Source: an alpha proteobacterium AAP81b
GTDB taxonomy: Bacteria > Pseudomonadota > Alphaproteobacteria > Sphingomonadales > Sphingomonadaceae
DNA length: 42,225 nucleotides
Assembly (NCBI GenBank): GCA_001295935.1
Contig: LJHX01000051.1
Location: 1-42,225, forward strand
Reading direction: 5' to 3'
Shown: in pieces, positions 16,441 through 26,122 of the stretch
Layout of the letters: every line of letters starts with the position of its first letter
How positions within the stretch are numbered: position 1 is the stretch's first letter
The notes under the pieces: generated by a model
What the model was told of the DNA's origin: nothing
What the model saw: the letters and a program-made list of their open reading frames with translations, nothing else
Database searches by the model: none
Program-made: the position numbers and the translations under genes

Positions 16441-17637
16441 ATGACCTTCCGCACCCTCGACGACATGCCCGACCTCGACGGCAAGCGCGTTCTCGTCCGC
16501 GTCGACCTCAACGTGCCGATGGCCGACGGCCAGGTGACCGACACGACCCGCCTCGACGCCGCGGTGCCGACGCTGGCGACCCTCGCCGACCGCGGCGCCG
16601 TCGTGCTGGTGCTCGCGCACTTCGGTCGCCCCAAGGGCGTCGTCGATCCCGCCGAGAGCCTCAGGCCGGTGGTCGCGGCGCTTGGCCATGTCCTCGGCCG
16701 TCCGGTCGGTTTCGCCAGCGATTGCATCGGCGGCGTCGCCGAAGCTGCCGCGGCGAGCGCCTCGCCGGGCGACATCATCGTTCTCGAGAACACCCGCTTC
16801 CACCCCGGCGAGGAGAAGAACGCCGCCGATTTCGTCGCCGCCCTGGCGCGGCTCGGCGACTTCTACGTCAACGACGCCTTTTCCTGCGCCCACCGCGCCC
16901 ATGCCTCGACCGAGGGCCTGGCGCATGTGCTGCCGGCCTTTGCCGGGCGCAGCATGGAAGCCGAGCTGAAGGCGCTCGAAAAGGCGCTGGCCCATCCCGA
17001 ACGCCCGGTGGCGGCGGTGGTCGGCGGCGCCAAGGTGTCGTCGAAGGTCGATGTGCTGACCCACCTTGTCGAAAAGGTCCAGCATCTGATGATCGGCGGC
17101 GCGATGGCCAACACCTTCCTCGCCGCCAAGGGTATCGCCGTCGGCAAATCACTGTGCGAGCATGACCTTGCCGACACCGCGCGCGATATCCTGGCCCGCG
17201 CCGAGGCCGCCGGCTGCACCGTCCACCTGCCCTGGGATGTCGTCGTCGCGAAGACTTTCGGCGCCGGCGTGCCCTGCCGCACCGCCAATGTTCACGATGT
17301 CGCCGATGACGACATGATCCTCGACCTCGGCCCCGCCGCGGTCGAAGCGCTCGGCGACGCGCTCAAGACCTGCCGGACGCTCGTCTGGAACGGCCCGCTC
17401 GGCGCTTTCGAATATCCGCCCTTCGACGCCGCGACCGTTGCCCTTGCCCGCATCGCCGCGGCGCTGACGCAGTCAGGCAGCCTGCTCTCGGTTGCCGGCG
17501 GCGGCGACACGGTCGCGGCGCTCAACCACGCCGGCGTGGCTGAGCAATTCTCCTATGTCTCGACCGCCGGCGGTGCCTTCCTCGAATGGCTGGAAGGCAA
17601 GCCGCTGCCTGGCGTCGTCGCGCTCGACATCGCCTGA
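16441..17637 (+). CDS. pgk: Phosphoglycerate kinase
   Basis: The 398-residue enzyme makes ATP from 1,3-bisphosphoglycerate. The N-terminal domain has [14 protein letters not shown] (14-27), HFGRPKG and [13 protein letters not shown]. The hinge region has [13 protein letters not shown], and the nucleotide end [13 protein letters not shown] and [15 protein letters not shown] 16441 starts the domain; the frame is open 65 codons upstream only through the palindromic element and gap. Confidence 0.97.
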   Translation: MTFRTLDDMPDLDGKRVLVRVDLNVPMADGQVTDTTRLDAAVPTLATLADRGAVVLVLAHFGRPKGVVDPAESLRPVVAALGHVLGRPVGFASDCIGGVAEAAAASASPGDIIVLENTRFHPGEEKNAADFVAALARLGDFYVNDAFSCAHRAHASTEGLAHVLPAFAGRSMEAELKALEKALAHPERPVAAVVGGAKVSSKVDVLTHLVEKVQHLMIGGAMANTFLAAKGIAVGKSLCEHDLADTARDILARAEAAGCTVHLPWDVVVAKTFGAGVPCRTANVHDVADDDMILDLGPAAVEALGDALKTCRTLVWNGPLGAFEYPPFDAATVALARIAAALTQSGSLLSVAGGGDTVAALNHAGVAEQFSYVSTAGGAFLEWLEGKPLPGVVALDIA

Positions 17638-17873
17638 AGCCGGCTCGGAAGCGCTGGACTCCGAAGCGCTCGAACGCGTCACCGAGAAGGTCGGGCGGAT
17701 CGATGTCCACGCCTCGTCGGGCGAAGGCCTCGATGCGGTGCTCGACAAGCTCGTGCACCTCCGGCGCGACTGACCGGCGGGGGAGGGGCGGCACGCCTCT
17801 CCCCCAAAGCGCTAGCGTTGACCGGGCCGGAAGCCCGCCCTATGTGTTGAACATGTTGAACGGAGGGCGTGCC
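17638..17873. other. Gap after pgk: short orphan coding-like stretch and hairpin
   Basis: From 17641 to 17773 one frame reads as an acceptable 40-odd codon C-terminus (ends VHASSGEGLDAVLDKLVHLRRD) but has no start of its own and no family I recognise; it may be a gene remnant. A strong hairpin follows at 17779-17789/17795-17805 (11 bp, one G-T, five-base loop). No T-run follows it, so it is at best an atypical terminator. Confidence 0.4.
17845..17862. promoter_or_regulatory. Possible operator of the RHH/MazF-type pair
   Basis: TGTTGAAC occurs twice, nine bases apart (17845-17852 and 17854-17861), around the palindromic core AACATGTT. It ends 12 bp before the antitoxin start, where RHH antitoxins usually bind to repress their own operon. 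Confidence 0.4.
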
Positions 17874-18119
17874 ATGCTTGGTCTCAGGCTTGACGCCACA
17901 ACCGAGGCACGCTTGGCGGCCGCCTCGGCGCGGCTGCGGCGCAGCAAGAGCGACATCGCCCGCGAGGCGCTGCGGCGCTATCTCGCCGACAGTGACGAGG
18001 CGGCCGACCTGCGCCGCCAGGTGACTGCCGTCGCCGCCGCCGAGGCCGGCGACCCCGATGCGGGGCTCGACGAGTTTCTTGACGCGGCGCTTGCCGACCT
18101 TGCCGCCGACGCCGGGTGA
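17874..18119 (+). CDS. Ribbon-helix-helix (CopG-type) antitoxin
   Basis: The 81-residue protein starts MLGLRLDATTEARLAAASARL followed by RRSKSDIAREALRRYL, the beta-strand and two helices of a CopG/MetJ/Arc fold. The acidic C-terminal tail (DPDAGLDEFLDAALADL) would bind and neutralise the toxin. ATG 17874 follows GGAGGG and was preferred over an in-frame ATG upstream. Its stop overlaps the next gene as GTGA. Confidence 0.82.
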   Translation: MLGLRLDATTEARLAAASARLRRSKSDIAREALRRYLADSDEAADLRRQVTAVAAAEAGDPDAGLDEFLDAALADLAADAG

Positions 18120-18442
18120 AGCGCGGCGACGTCGTCATCCTTGCCGAACGCGGCGCGCTGACCGGCAAGCCGCGCCCGGCGGTGGTGATCCAGTCCGACA
18201 CCGTCAACGATCTGGCGACGCGTGTCGTCGTCGCGCTGGTCGGATCGTCCGGGCCGGAAGCGCCGGCGTTTCGCATCGCCGTACTGCCCGATGCCGACAA
18301 TGGCCTGGTGACGGCCAGCCGGATCATGGTCGATCACCTCGTTACTGTTGCCCGCAGCAGCATCGCGCGGCAGGTCGGGCGGATCGATCCGGTGACGATG
18401 CGCGCCGTCGATGCCGCGCTGCGCCGCTGGCTGGCACTTTGA
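18116..18442 (+). CDS. MazF/PemK-family toxin (type II endoribonuclease)
   Basis: The 108-residue product starts (from GTG 18116) MKRGDVVILAERG, then GKPRPAVVIQSD, the classic MazF N-terminus with the RP(A/W)VVIQ strand. LVTASRIMVDHLVTVARSSIARQVGRI is the usual second half. MazF toxins cut mRNA at short sites and block growth. It is coupled to the RHH gene by a 4-bp overlap and lies inside the pgk-fba interval, 147 bp before fba. Confidence 0.87.
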   Translation: MKRGDVVILAERGALTGKPRPAVVIQSDTVNDLATRVVVALVGSSGPEAPAFRIAVLPDADNGLVTASRIMVDHLVTVARSSIARQVGRIDPVTMRAVDAALRRWLAL

Positions 18443-18589
18443 CCGCGCCGCGGCATCGTTCGCAATTCCGCAACAATTTCCGTCGATAGCTCGCTCGCCG
18501 GCGGGCTGCGGTGCGTGACAGCGGCGTTGCCGCGCTGCGGCGGGCGGGCTATCAGCCGCGCGCCAAGCCTGTGCCATAAGGACCGACCG

Positions 18590-19498
18590 ATGACCCCGAC
18601 CGTGCGCGCCATCCTCGCCAATTACGAAAGCGACAACCCCGGCACCAAGGCCAACCTCGCGCGCATCCTGATGCAGGGGCGGCTTGGCGGCACCGGCAAG
18701 CTCGTCATCCTGCCGGTCGACCAGGGCTTCGAACATGGTCCGGCGCGCAGCTTCGCGCCCAACCCCGACGCCTATGACCCGCACTACCATTTCCAGCTGG
18801 CGATCGACGCCGGGCTGAGCGCCTATGCGGCGCCCTTGGGCATGATCGAGGCGGGCGCCGATACCTTCGCCGGGCAGATCCCGACGATCCTCAAGGTCAA
18901 CAGCTCGAACAGCTGGGCGACCAGCATCGACCAGGCGGTCACCGGCACTGTCGAGGACGCGCTGCGCCTCGGCTGCTCGGCGATCGGCTTCACCATCTAT
19001 CCGGGGTCGGACGGCATCTTCGACCTGATGGAGGAAATCCGCGAGCTGTCGCAGGAAGCGAAAGCCGTCGGCATCGCGACGGTGATCTGGAGCTACCCGC
19101 GCGGCGGCAAGATCTCCAAGGACGGCGAACTGGCGCTCGATGTCGGCGCCTATGCCGCGCACATCGCGGCGCTCGCCGGCGCGCACATCATCAAGGTCAA
19201 GCTGCCGACGGCGCACATCGAGCAGAAAGACGCCGTCAAGGCCTATGAAGGCCATGACTGGTCGGCGCAGTCGACCCGCGTCGGTCATGTCGTGAAGAGC
19301 TGCTTCAACGGCCGCCGCATCGTGGTGTTCTCGGGCGGCGCCACCAAGGGCATCGATTCGGTATATCAGGACGCCCGCGACATCCGCGACGGCGGCGGCA
19401 ATGGCTCGATCATCGGCCGCAACACCTTCCAGCGCCCGCGCGCCGAAGCACTGGCGATGCTCGACAAGATCGTCGACGTCTATCTCGGCAAGGACTGA
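18590..19498 (+). CDS. Class I fructose-bisphosphate aldolase (DhnA type)
   Basis: The 302-residue enzyme splits fructose-1,6-bisphosphate through a lysine Schiff base. LVILPVDQGFEHGPARSF (38-55) is the signature of the bacterial/archaeal DhnA group, the IIKVKLPTAHI strand holds the likely catalytic lysine (K202 or K204), and FSGGATKG binds phosphate. ATG 18590 begins the conserved MTPTVRAILANYE. It completes the glycolytic/gluconeogenic run begun by tkt, but a toxin-antitoxin pair separates it from pgk, so it may need its own promoter. Confidence 0.93.
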   Translation: MTPTVRAILANYESDNPGTKANLARILMQGRLGGTGKLVILPVDQGFEHGPARSFAPNPDAYDPHYHFQLAIDAGLSAYAAPLGMIEAGADTFAGQIPTILKVNSSNSWATSIDQAVTGTVEDALRLGCSAIGFTIYPGSDGIFDLMEEIRELSQEAKAVGIATVIWSYPRGGKISKDGELALDVGAYAAHIAALAGAHIIKVKLPTAHIEQKDAVKAYEGHDWSAQSTRVGHVVKSCFNGRRIVVFSGGATKGIDSVYQDARDIRDGGGNGSIIGRNTFQRPRAEALAMLDKIVDVYLGKD

Positions 19499-19507
19499 CC
19501 GCGGCCG

Positions 19508-20344
19508 TCAGCCGGCGGCGACCTCGGCATTCAAGGCGCCGACGCGGTTCTCGCCCGCGCGCGTCTGGCCGCCGAGTTCGAGGAAGCGCCTCATCTTGGA
19601 GCGCGCCGAATCGCTGAACAGCAGGTCGGCGAACAACACGCCCTCGGCGCGGCAGCCTTCGTCCAACGGCAGTTCGGCATTGCCGATCGACGCTTTGCAG
19701 AGGCGCACCGCCGCCGCCGGGAAGCTGGCGATGCGGCGGGCGAGCGCCGCCACATGCGCGTCGATGGCATCGGCGGGGAGGGCGCGGTTGAGCCAGCCCC
19801 AACGTTCGGCCGTCGCGGCGTCGAGATCCTCGCCGCCGAGCATGACTTCGAGCGCCCGGCCGCGGCCGATGAGGCGCGGCAGCCGCTGCGTGCCGGTGCC
19901 GCCGGGCAGGATGCCGATCGGCACCTCCATCTGGTTGATGATTGTCTTGCCAATGACGCCGAAGCGCATGTCGAAGCTCATCGACAGCTCGGCGCCGCCG
20001 CCGCCGACGCGGCCTTCGATCTGGGCGATGGTCACCTTGTCCATATGCGCGAAGCGGTGGCACATGGCGTGATAGGCGTTGCCGGTTTCGTCCATCGCGG
20101 CGCGCGGGCCGTCGGCGATTTCGATCAGCGCGGCGACATCGAAATGCGCCAGGAAGAAGTCGGGATCGGCGCTTTTCAGCACGAAGACGAGGGTGTCGGG
20201 GTCGGCGGCAAGCTCCTCGGACAGCCGCGCCAGCTCGCCGAAGAGTTCGACGGTGATGACGTTGATCGGCGGCGCGTCGACGGTGGCGGTGACGATGGCA
20301 CCGTCGCGGACGATGTGGAGCAGGCTGTAGCTTTCATAGGCCAT
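19508..20344 (-). CDS. Enoyl-CoA hydratase/isomerase family protein
   Basis: The 278-residue crotonase-fold protein has the oxyanion-hole segments FFLAHFDVAAL and QIEGRVGGGGAELSMSFDM, then PIGILPGGTGTQRLPRLIG. The acidic residues of a true hydratase are not evident in the usual positions (GGGGAELS, LPGGTGTQ), so another crotonase reaction is possible. Start ATG 20344 fits the domain; an upstream ATG adds 18 poor residues. It is convergent with fba (9 bp apart) and alone on its strand. Confidence 0.85.
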   Translation of the reverse strand: MAYESYSLLHIVRDGAIVTATVDAPPINVITVELFGELARLSEELAADPDTLVFVLKSADPDFFLAHFDVAALIEIADGPRAAMDETGNAYHAMCHRFAHMDKVTIAQIEGRVGGGGAELSMSFDMRFGVIGKTIINQMEVPIGILPGGTGTQRLPRLIGRGRALEVMLGGEDLDAATAERWGWLNRALPADAIDAHVAALARRIASFPAAAVRLCKASIGNAELPLDEGCRAEGVLFADLLFSDSARSKMRRFLELGGQTRAGENRVGALNAEVAAG

Positions 20345-20420
20345 GGTGGTTCTCCCCGGTTTTGCGGGGAGTGTGGCAGGGTTGGGGGGCTTTGCCACCG
20401 AGGGGAAACGTTAGCTCGCG

Positions 20421-20435
20421 GATGTGCCGGCGCGC
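20421..20435 (+). repeat. 15-bp direct repeat, left of BrnT/HTH module
   Basis: GATGTGCCGGCGCGC here is repeated exactly at 21050-21064. The two copies bracket the BrnT/HTH gene pair. They could mark insertion or recombination of the module. Confidence 0.55.
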
Positions 20436-20510
20436 ACAGGCGCCGTGACGGGGGGGGGGATGATCTCGCCGCAGCTCGGTACATTGCGAGGTGGCGGTCG
20501 TGGCGTCACG

Positions 20511-20804
20511 ATGCACGCCGTGGAGATTGAATTCGATCCGGCGAAGAACGCCGCCAACCTTGCGGCGCATGGGCTGGCGCTAGCCTTTGGCGCGGCGGTG
20601 TTCGGCGACAGCGGGCATCTGATCGTGCCGAGCCATCGGACGGAAGATGGCGAGGACCGATGGAAAGCGATCGGGCTTGTCGATGGCAAGTTCTACACCG
20701 CGGTGCATGTCTGGCGCGGCGAGGCGATACGCTTTATATCGGTGCGCAGGAGCAGCGCCGGTGAACAACGACTCTACCATAGTGCTTCCCGCCGATCCGA
20801 ATGA
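20511..20804 (+). CDS. BrnT-family toxin (type II ribonuclease), plus-strand copy
   Basis: The 97-residue protein opens MHAVEIEFDPAKNAANLAAH, the BrnT signature (F-D-P-x-K-x2-x-N-x3-H). RWKAIGLVDGKFYTAVHVW and IRFISVRRSSAGEQRLY, the strand bearing the catalytic arginines, follow. BrnT is an mRNA-cleaving toxin related to RelE. ATG 20511 begins the domain. It overlaps the next gene by 44 bp. A run of ten G (20450-20459) lies upstream. Confidence 0.88.
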   Translation: MHAVEIEFDPAKNAANLAAHGLALAFGAAVFGDSGHLIVPSHRTEDGEDRWKAIGLVDGKFYTAVHVWRGEAIRFISVRRSSAGEQRLYHSASRRSE

Positions 20805-21051
20805 TCCCGAGGATTTCGACGTCTCGGCGGCGGGGCTGGAGCGCGGGCTGCTGGCGCGCGAGTTGCGCCGCCTGCGCGCGCACCTGGGCCTGAGCAGTGC
20901 CGACTTCGCGGCGCGCTACGGTATTCCAGCGGGTGAGTACGACAGCTATGAAAGCGTGCGCGTCGCGCCACCGGCGGCGGTGCTGGCGTATCTTCAGGTG
21001 ATCGTCGCGGAGCCAGAGGCAGCTGCGCGGGGCGTGCGACGCGCGGCGTGA
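20761..21051 (+). CDS. HTH (XRE-like) antitoxin paired with BrnT
   Basis: The 96-residue product has a helix-turn-helix in LARELRRLRAHLGLSSADFAARYGIPAGEYDSYE (about 33-66), similar to XRE/Cro regulators, after an acidic N-terminus (DPNDPEDFD). The usual BrnA antitoxin is a ribbon-helix-helix protein, so this is a non-classical partner. GTG 20761 is the start; a frame open further upstream lies within brnT. The overlap with brnT supports co-translation and an antitoxin role (inference). Confidence 0.75.
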   Translation: MNNDSTIVLPADPNDPEDFDVSAAGLERGLLARELRRLRAHLGLSSADFAARYGIPAGEYDSYESVRVAPPAAVLAYLQVIVAEPEAAARGVRRAA

Positions 21052-21064
21052 TGTGCCGGCGCGC
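21050..21064 (+). repeat. 15-bp direct repeat, right of BrnT/HTH module
   Basis: Exact second copy of 20421-20435. It spans the last base pairs of the HTH gene's stop codon region, about 60-100 bp before the AT-rich tract begins. Confidence 0.55.
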
Positions 21065-21220
21065 GGACGGTGGGATGGTGTCGAAGCGGGGCGCTGAATA
21101 ACGTGTAATGCCCCGGGACTGCGCTGGTTGTCACCGAATTTAGTCGCCGAATTCTACGTCCGTGAAATTCTCTGTCTATACCGAAACAATTGTCCGGCGT
21201 TAGTAGCTACATGTAAATTC

Positions 21221-21541
21221 TTAATATTTAATGTAGTCCAATCGTGAATACAATTTCACACCGTGTTCGAGTACGCTTCTGTTGACATTATTCGTCAGTT
21301 TATATCTATTGCGTTTCCTTATGAAATCACGAAGCCAAATCGGCTGAGCGTTGGATATAATAATATTATCCGATGCCTTTACGACAAGATCATTAACTCT
21401 TCTAATGATGTCATTAGAAGCGGGGATGCGCTTGTAGCGAAATCTTGAAAAGTCAGGCTTGTCTGCGTATGTTGCTAAGTGCTTGTTTTTTCCTTGTATG
21501 ACTACAGCCATATCGGGTGTCAGTGGAAAAATTCTTGTCAT
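21221..21541 (-). pseudogene. DUF4238 protein, C-terminal fragment
   Basis: The 106-residue frame starts MTRIFPLTPDMAVVIQGKN and continues with NDIIRRVNDLVVKASDNIII. This matches the part of DUF4238 proteins that follows TSDYPV, that is the PLTPD strand and the RxxN segment. Its ATG overlaps the upstream stop by 4 bases in the -1 frame, and this frame stays open some codons upstream of the ATG. So the two pieces look like one gene of about 316 codons broken by a frameshift, though coupled translation of two chains cannot be ruled out. Confidence 0.65.
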
Positions 21542-22170
21542 TGGTTCAATTCCATGCGCGGTATGATAGGAACCGGATAGTCACTGGTGAGAAATACGTT
21601 CGAGCCTGATTCAATAAACAATACATTCCATTCGGTATCGACGAGATAGGAGATCAATCTCAATATCGTGTCTACTCCAATTGACTGTGAATACTTTTGA
21701 TCTATGTCAATAATAACCGATCCAGTTTCCACTGCCTCCGATAAAGTCCCGCCGCCTAGCTCTTTGGGAACCCCCGGAAATCGCCCCTGGCTTTCCAAGA
21801 TTGCTATTTCTGCCTTTATCATCCCTTCTAACAACTCAACCCCAACCCGCATTGCCGTTGGAGAGCAGTTTTCTACGTAAGCCACCATACCTGCAATAAC
21901 GTACAGATCATCCCTTGTAACTTCTTCATTTCGAAACGAACGAACTGCCGAACGGTAGAAAGGCTCTATACCCTTCAAGAAATCCTCGATGAGTCTCGGT
22001 TGATCAAAATATAGGTTCGTGTTTCCATCTTCTCTGCGACAAATTGCCTTAGGATTGGCAGGGAATTCAAGAAGATCAGTCTTTCTGGTGACAAAAACCT
22101 GCTTGAAGTCTCGTTCAGCGCTGCACCAATGCCTTAGATAAGTTTGCGGTATATAATGATCTAACGCCAT
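21538..22170 (-). pseudogene. DUF4238 protein, N-terminal fragment
   Basis: The 210 residues begin MALDHYIPQTYLRHWC, the DUF4238 hallmark (H-Y-x-P-Q-x-Y-L-R), and end TSDYPVPIIPRMELNQ. At that point full-length relatives would continue into the segment encoded by 21221-21541. DUF4238 proteins have no established function and are often found in mobile or defence-rich DNA. Codon use is AT-rich, unlike the neighbours. The gene may be inactive, or expressed by programmed -1 shifting near 21541-21560. Confidence 0.72.
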
Positions 22171-22313
22171 TCTGTCCGTTGCTCCACTGTCGGCAGCAAA
22201 GTTCTCTAACTGTCGCCCAGATCTCCTTGAATTTTCCCGCTATACCAATGCGTGGTGCCGGAAACACCGAGGAACTGTCAGAGATTCCGACGACACTGTA
22301 TGCAACTCCCCCA

Positions 22314-22607
22314 TCACCCCGCCTTGCGCTCCTCCTCCTCGATCACCCGCCGCAGCGCAGCGTTGATGCGCGACTGGTAGCCGCGCCCGCCGGTAGCCTT
22401 GGTCTTGAACCAGTGCAGCACATCGGCATCGAGGCGCAGCGTCACCTGCTGCTTGACCGGCCGATAGAATTTGCCGCGCACGGCGTTTGACCAATCGAGC
22501 TTCAACGGGATGTCGGAAAAATCGATGTCCTCGTCGCCCATGGCCGCCAGGCGCGCCGATTCGGCCAGCAGTTCGGGCGTCAGTTCAGGCGTGTAAAGCT
22601 TGTTCAT
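22314..22607 (-). CDS. brnA: BrnA antitoxin
   Basis: The 97-residue protein carries LDWSNAVRGKFYRPVKQQ, then the ribbon-helix-helix VTLRLDADVLHWFKTKATGGRGYQSRINAALRRVI, the standard BrnA pattern. It binds BrnT and the operon promoter. ATG 22607 was chosen because the family starts with a short acidic stretch (MNKLYTPELTPELLAESARL). It overlaps the brnT stop region by 23 bp. Confidence 0.92.
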   Translation of the reverse strand: MNKLYTPELTPELLAESARLAAMGDEDIDFSDIPLKLDWSNAVRGKFYRPVKQQVTLRLDADVLHWFKTKATGGRGYQSRINAALRRVIEEEERKAG

Positions 22608-22866
22608 AGCGCTTCCTTTCGGGGCCGGTGGCGCGACGGGCGCTGATGATACGCCCATATTCCAGATCGGGTTCGGTCAGCGTGTGGACGACGAACAGCG
22701 TCGCAAAGCCCGCCCTGCCGATGGTTTGCCAGCGATCGCCGTCCGGGTGCGGGTCTGGCTCGCTCAGATGGCAGGGATCGAGGAATACCGTGATCGCGAG
22801 TTCGAAGGTGACGCCATGTTTGGCGAGATTGGCCGCCGCCTTCGCCGGGTCCCACGTCCACGCCAT
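22585..22866 (-). CDS. brnT: BrnT toxin
   Basis: The 93-residue product starts MAWTWDPAKAAANLAKHGVTF, then DRWQTIGRAGFATLFVVHT and RIISARRATGPERKRYEQ, with the catalytic arginine pair. This is a textbook BrnT ribonuclease toxin and is transcribed first, as in Brucella brnTA. Its promoter region lies in the 34 bp before the ATG and overlaps the end of thiC. Confidence 0.93.
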   Translation of the reverse strand: MAWTWDPAKAAANLAKHGVTFELAITVFLDPCHLSEPDPHPDGDRWQTIGRAGFATLFVVHTLTEPDLEYGRIISARRATGPERKRYEQALHA

Positions 22867-22871
22867 CTGTA

Positions 22872-24890
<2,019 letters not shown>

Positions 24891-24930
24891 GCATGAGCTT
24901 AGGCGGCTCGGCCGCCGGGTTCAATGGCGG

Positions 24931-25668
24931 TCAGCGCCGGAAGGTCGCAAGGCCGCGATCGGTGCCGCAGACGCGGTCCCAGAAGCGGAAGTAGAGGCCG
25001 TAGTTGCAATTGTAGCGGGCGTGGTGCGCTTCATGATGGCTCGCGGTGATGATGTGCCGGCCGAACCAGCCCTCCACCCAGGACGCCGGAAACATCTCCC
25101 ACCCCATGTGATTGGTGACGCCCATGACGGTGGCGACGGTCAGCACCACGGCGAGCGCCGACCAGTGGATGGGGATGACGAACACCAGCGCCGGGATCAG
25201 CAGCGCGCCGCTCAGCGCCTCCCAGGGGTGGAAGCTCATCGCCGCCCAGGCGGTCGGCGGCTTGGAGGCATGGTGGACGGCGTGGACATGCTTGAACAGC
25301 CGCGGCGTGTGCATCCAGCGGTGCGTCCAATAGAACCAGCTGTCGTGAAGAAAGAGGTAGAGCGCGACGCTCACCGGCCACCACAGCAGCCCGGCGACGC
25401 CAAGGTCCGACTGGATCTGCGTCAGGCCGTACTGATGCCACGCCGCCAGCATCAGCCCCGCCGGCAGGCCATAGATCAGCGCCGAGACCAGTGACCAGCG
25501 GATTTCGGCGGCGATCTGCCGGCGGCGGCGGCCGGGATCGGCGGGGCCGGCGACGATGCCGCGCCTCGCCGTCCACAGCGCGAAGCCGCCGCTCGCCGCG
25601 AAATAGCGCACAATGACGATCAGCATCACCTGCGCGGTGGCGATCAGCAACGGGGTGGCGGCGGTCAC
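24931..25668 (-). CDS. Sterol desaturase/fatty acid hydroxylase family membrane protein
   Basis: The 245-residue di-iron membrane enzyme has the histidine boxes HDSWFYWTHRWMH, HAVHH and HHEAHH in the standard order, plus at least four hydrophobic segments (about 5-25, 57-77, 90-108, 155-185). Such proteins hydroxylate or desaturate lipids, carotenoids or sterol-like molecules. The substrate is unknown here. It stands alone upstream of the thiC leader on the same strand. Confidence 0.88.
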   Translation of the reverse strand: MTAATPLLIATAQVMLIVIVRYFAASGGFALWTARRGIVAGPADPGRRRRQIAAEIRWSLVSALIYGLPAGLMLAAWHQYGLTQIQSDLGVAGLLWWPVSVALYLFLHDSWFYWTHRWMHTPRLFKHVHAVHHASKPPTAWAAMSFHPWEALSGALLIPALVFVIPIHWSALAVVLTVATVMGVTNHMGWEMFPASWVEGWFGRHIITASHHEAHHARYNCNYGLYFRFWDRVCGTDRGLATFRR

Positions 25669-25737
25669 CCTGCCGCCATGCCCGCCACGACGGCGCGGTT
25701 CAAGCCCGCACCGCCGCGTGGGCGCGCGTGCCGCAGC

Positions 25738-25911
25738 TTAGACGCCGAGGCCGCTCAGAATGCCGAACGTCCGCAGCAGCCAGAGCACCACCGCGATGAT
25801 GATGACGATGTTGAGGATCTGCTTGATGTTGCCATCCATCGGCAGAAAATTGTTCACGAGATAAAGCAGCACGCCGACGATGATCAGCGAAATGACGACA
25901 TTGATGAGCAT
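25738..25911 (-). CDS. Thivi_2564-family small membrane protein
   Basis: The 57-residue product MLINVVISLIIVGVLLYLV, NNFLPMDGNIKQILNIVIIIAVVLWLL, RTFG has two membrane helices joined by NxxxPMDGxIKxIL, a widespread small family without known function. ATG 25911 gives exactly the family length; the longer open frame upstream is not conserved. The stretch 25912-26122 holds no other gene. Confidence 0.82.
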   Translation of the reverse strand: MLINVVISLIIVGVLLYLVNNFLPMDGNIKQILNIVIIIAVVLWLLRTFGILSGLGV

Positions 25912-26122
25912 GGCTTGTTGGCCCCTTCGGCAAAGTTTTTCGAGACGCCCCTGAAACATTGTCCATGCTTGGGAGTGCGAAACGAGGAACGCATGAAGCG
26001 GCCGAAAGGAGGCAGACATTTTCCGTGCGGCGCGGCGGCGACCGCGCCGGCGATGGCGATCACCGCCATCATGGCGGCAGTTCGGGATTGTCGCCGCGGC
26101 GCCCGGCTGGCACGCTCCGGCC

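Larger units (their letters stand above)
21065..22313. other. AT-rich accessory island
   Basis: Base composition drops sharply here: for example 21361-21420 has 19 G/C in 60 bases, whereas neighbouring genes are about two-thirds G/C or more. The tract holds the split DUF4238 gene and is flanked by two BrnT systems in opposite orientations. This is a mark of recent transfer. Outside the gene, 21065-21220 and 22171-22313 show no further coding sequence. Confidence 0.8.

Noticed and set aside
17492-17773. Plus-strand frame ending after pgk, considered as a gene
   Set aside because: Its first half overlaps pgk in another frame and is not protein-like; only the last 40-odd codons look plausible, so it is noted as a possible remnant rather than a gene.
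20450-20459. Run of ten G before brnT, considered as a phase-variation tract
   Set aside because: It lies outside the coding region and not at an evident promoter spacer; no support beyond the run itself.
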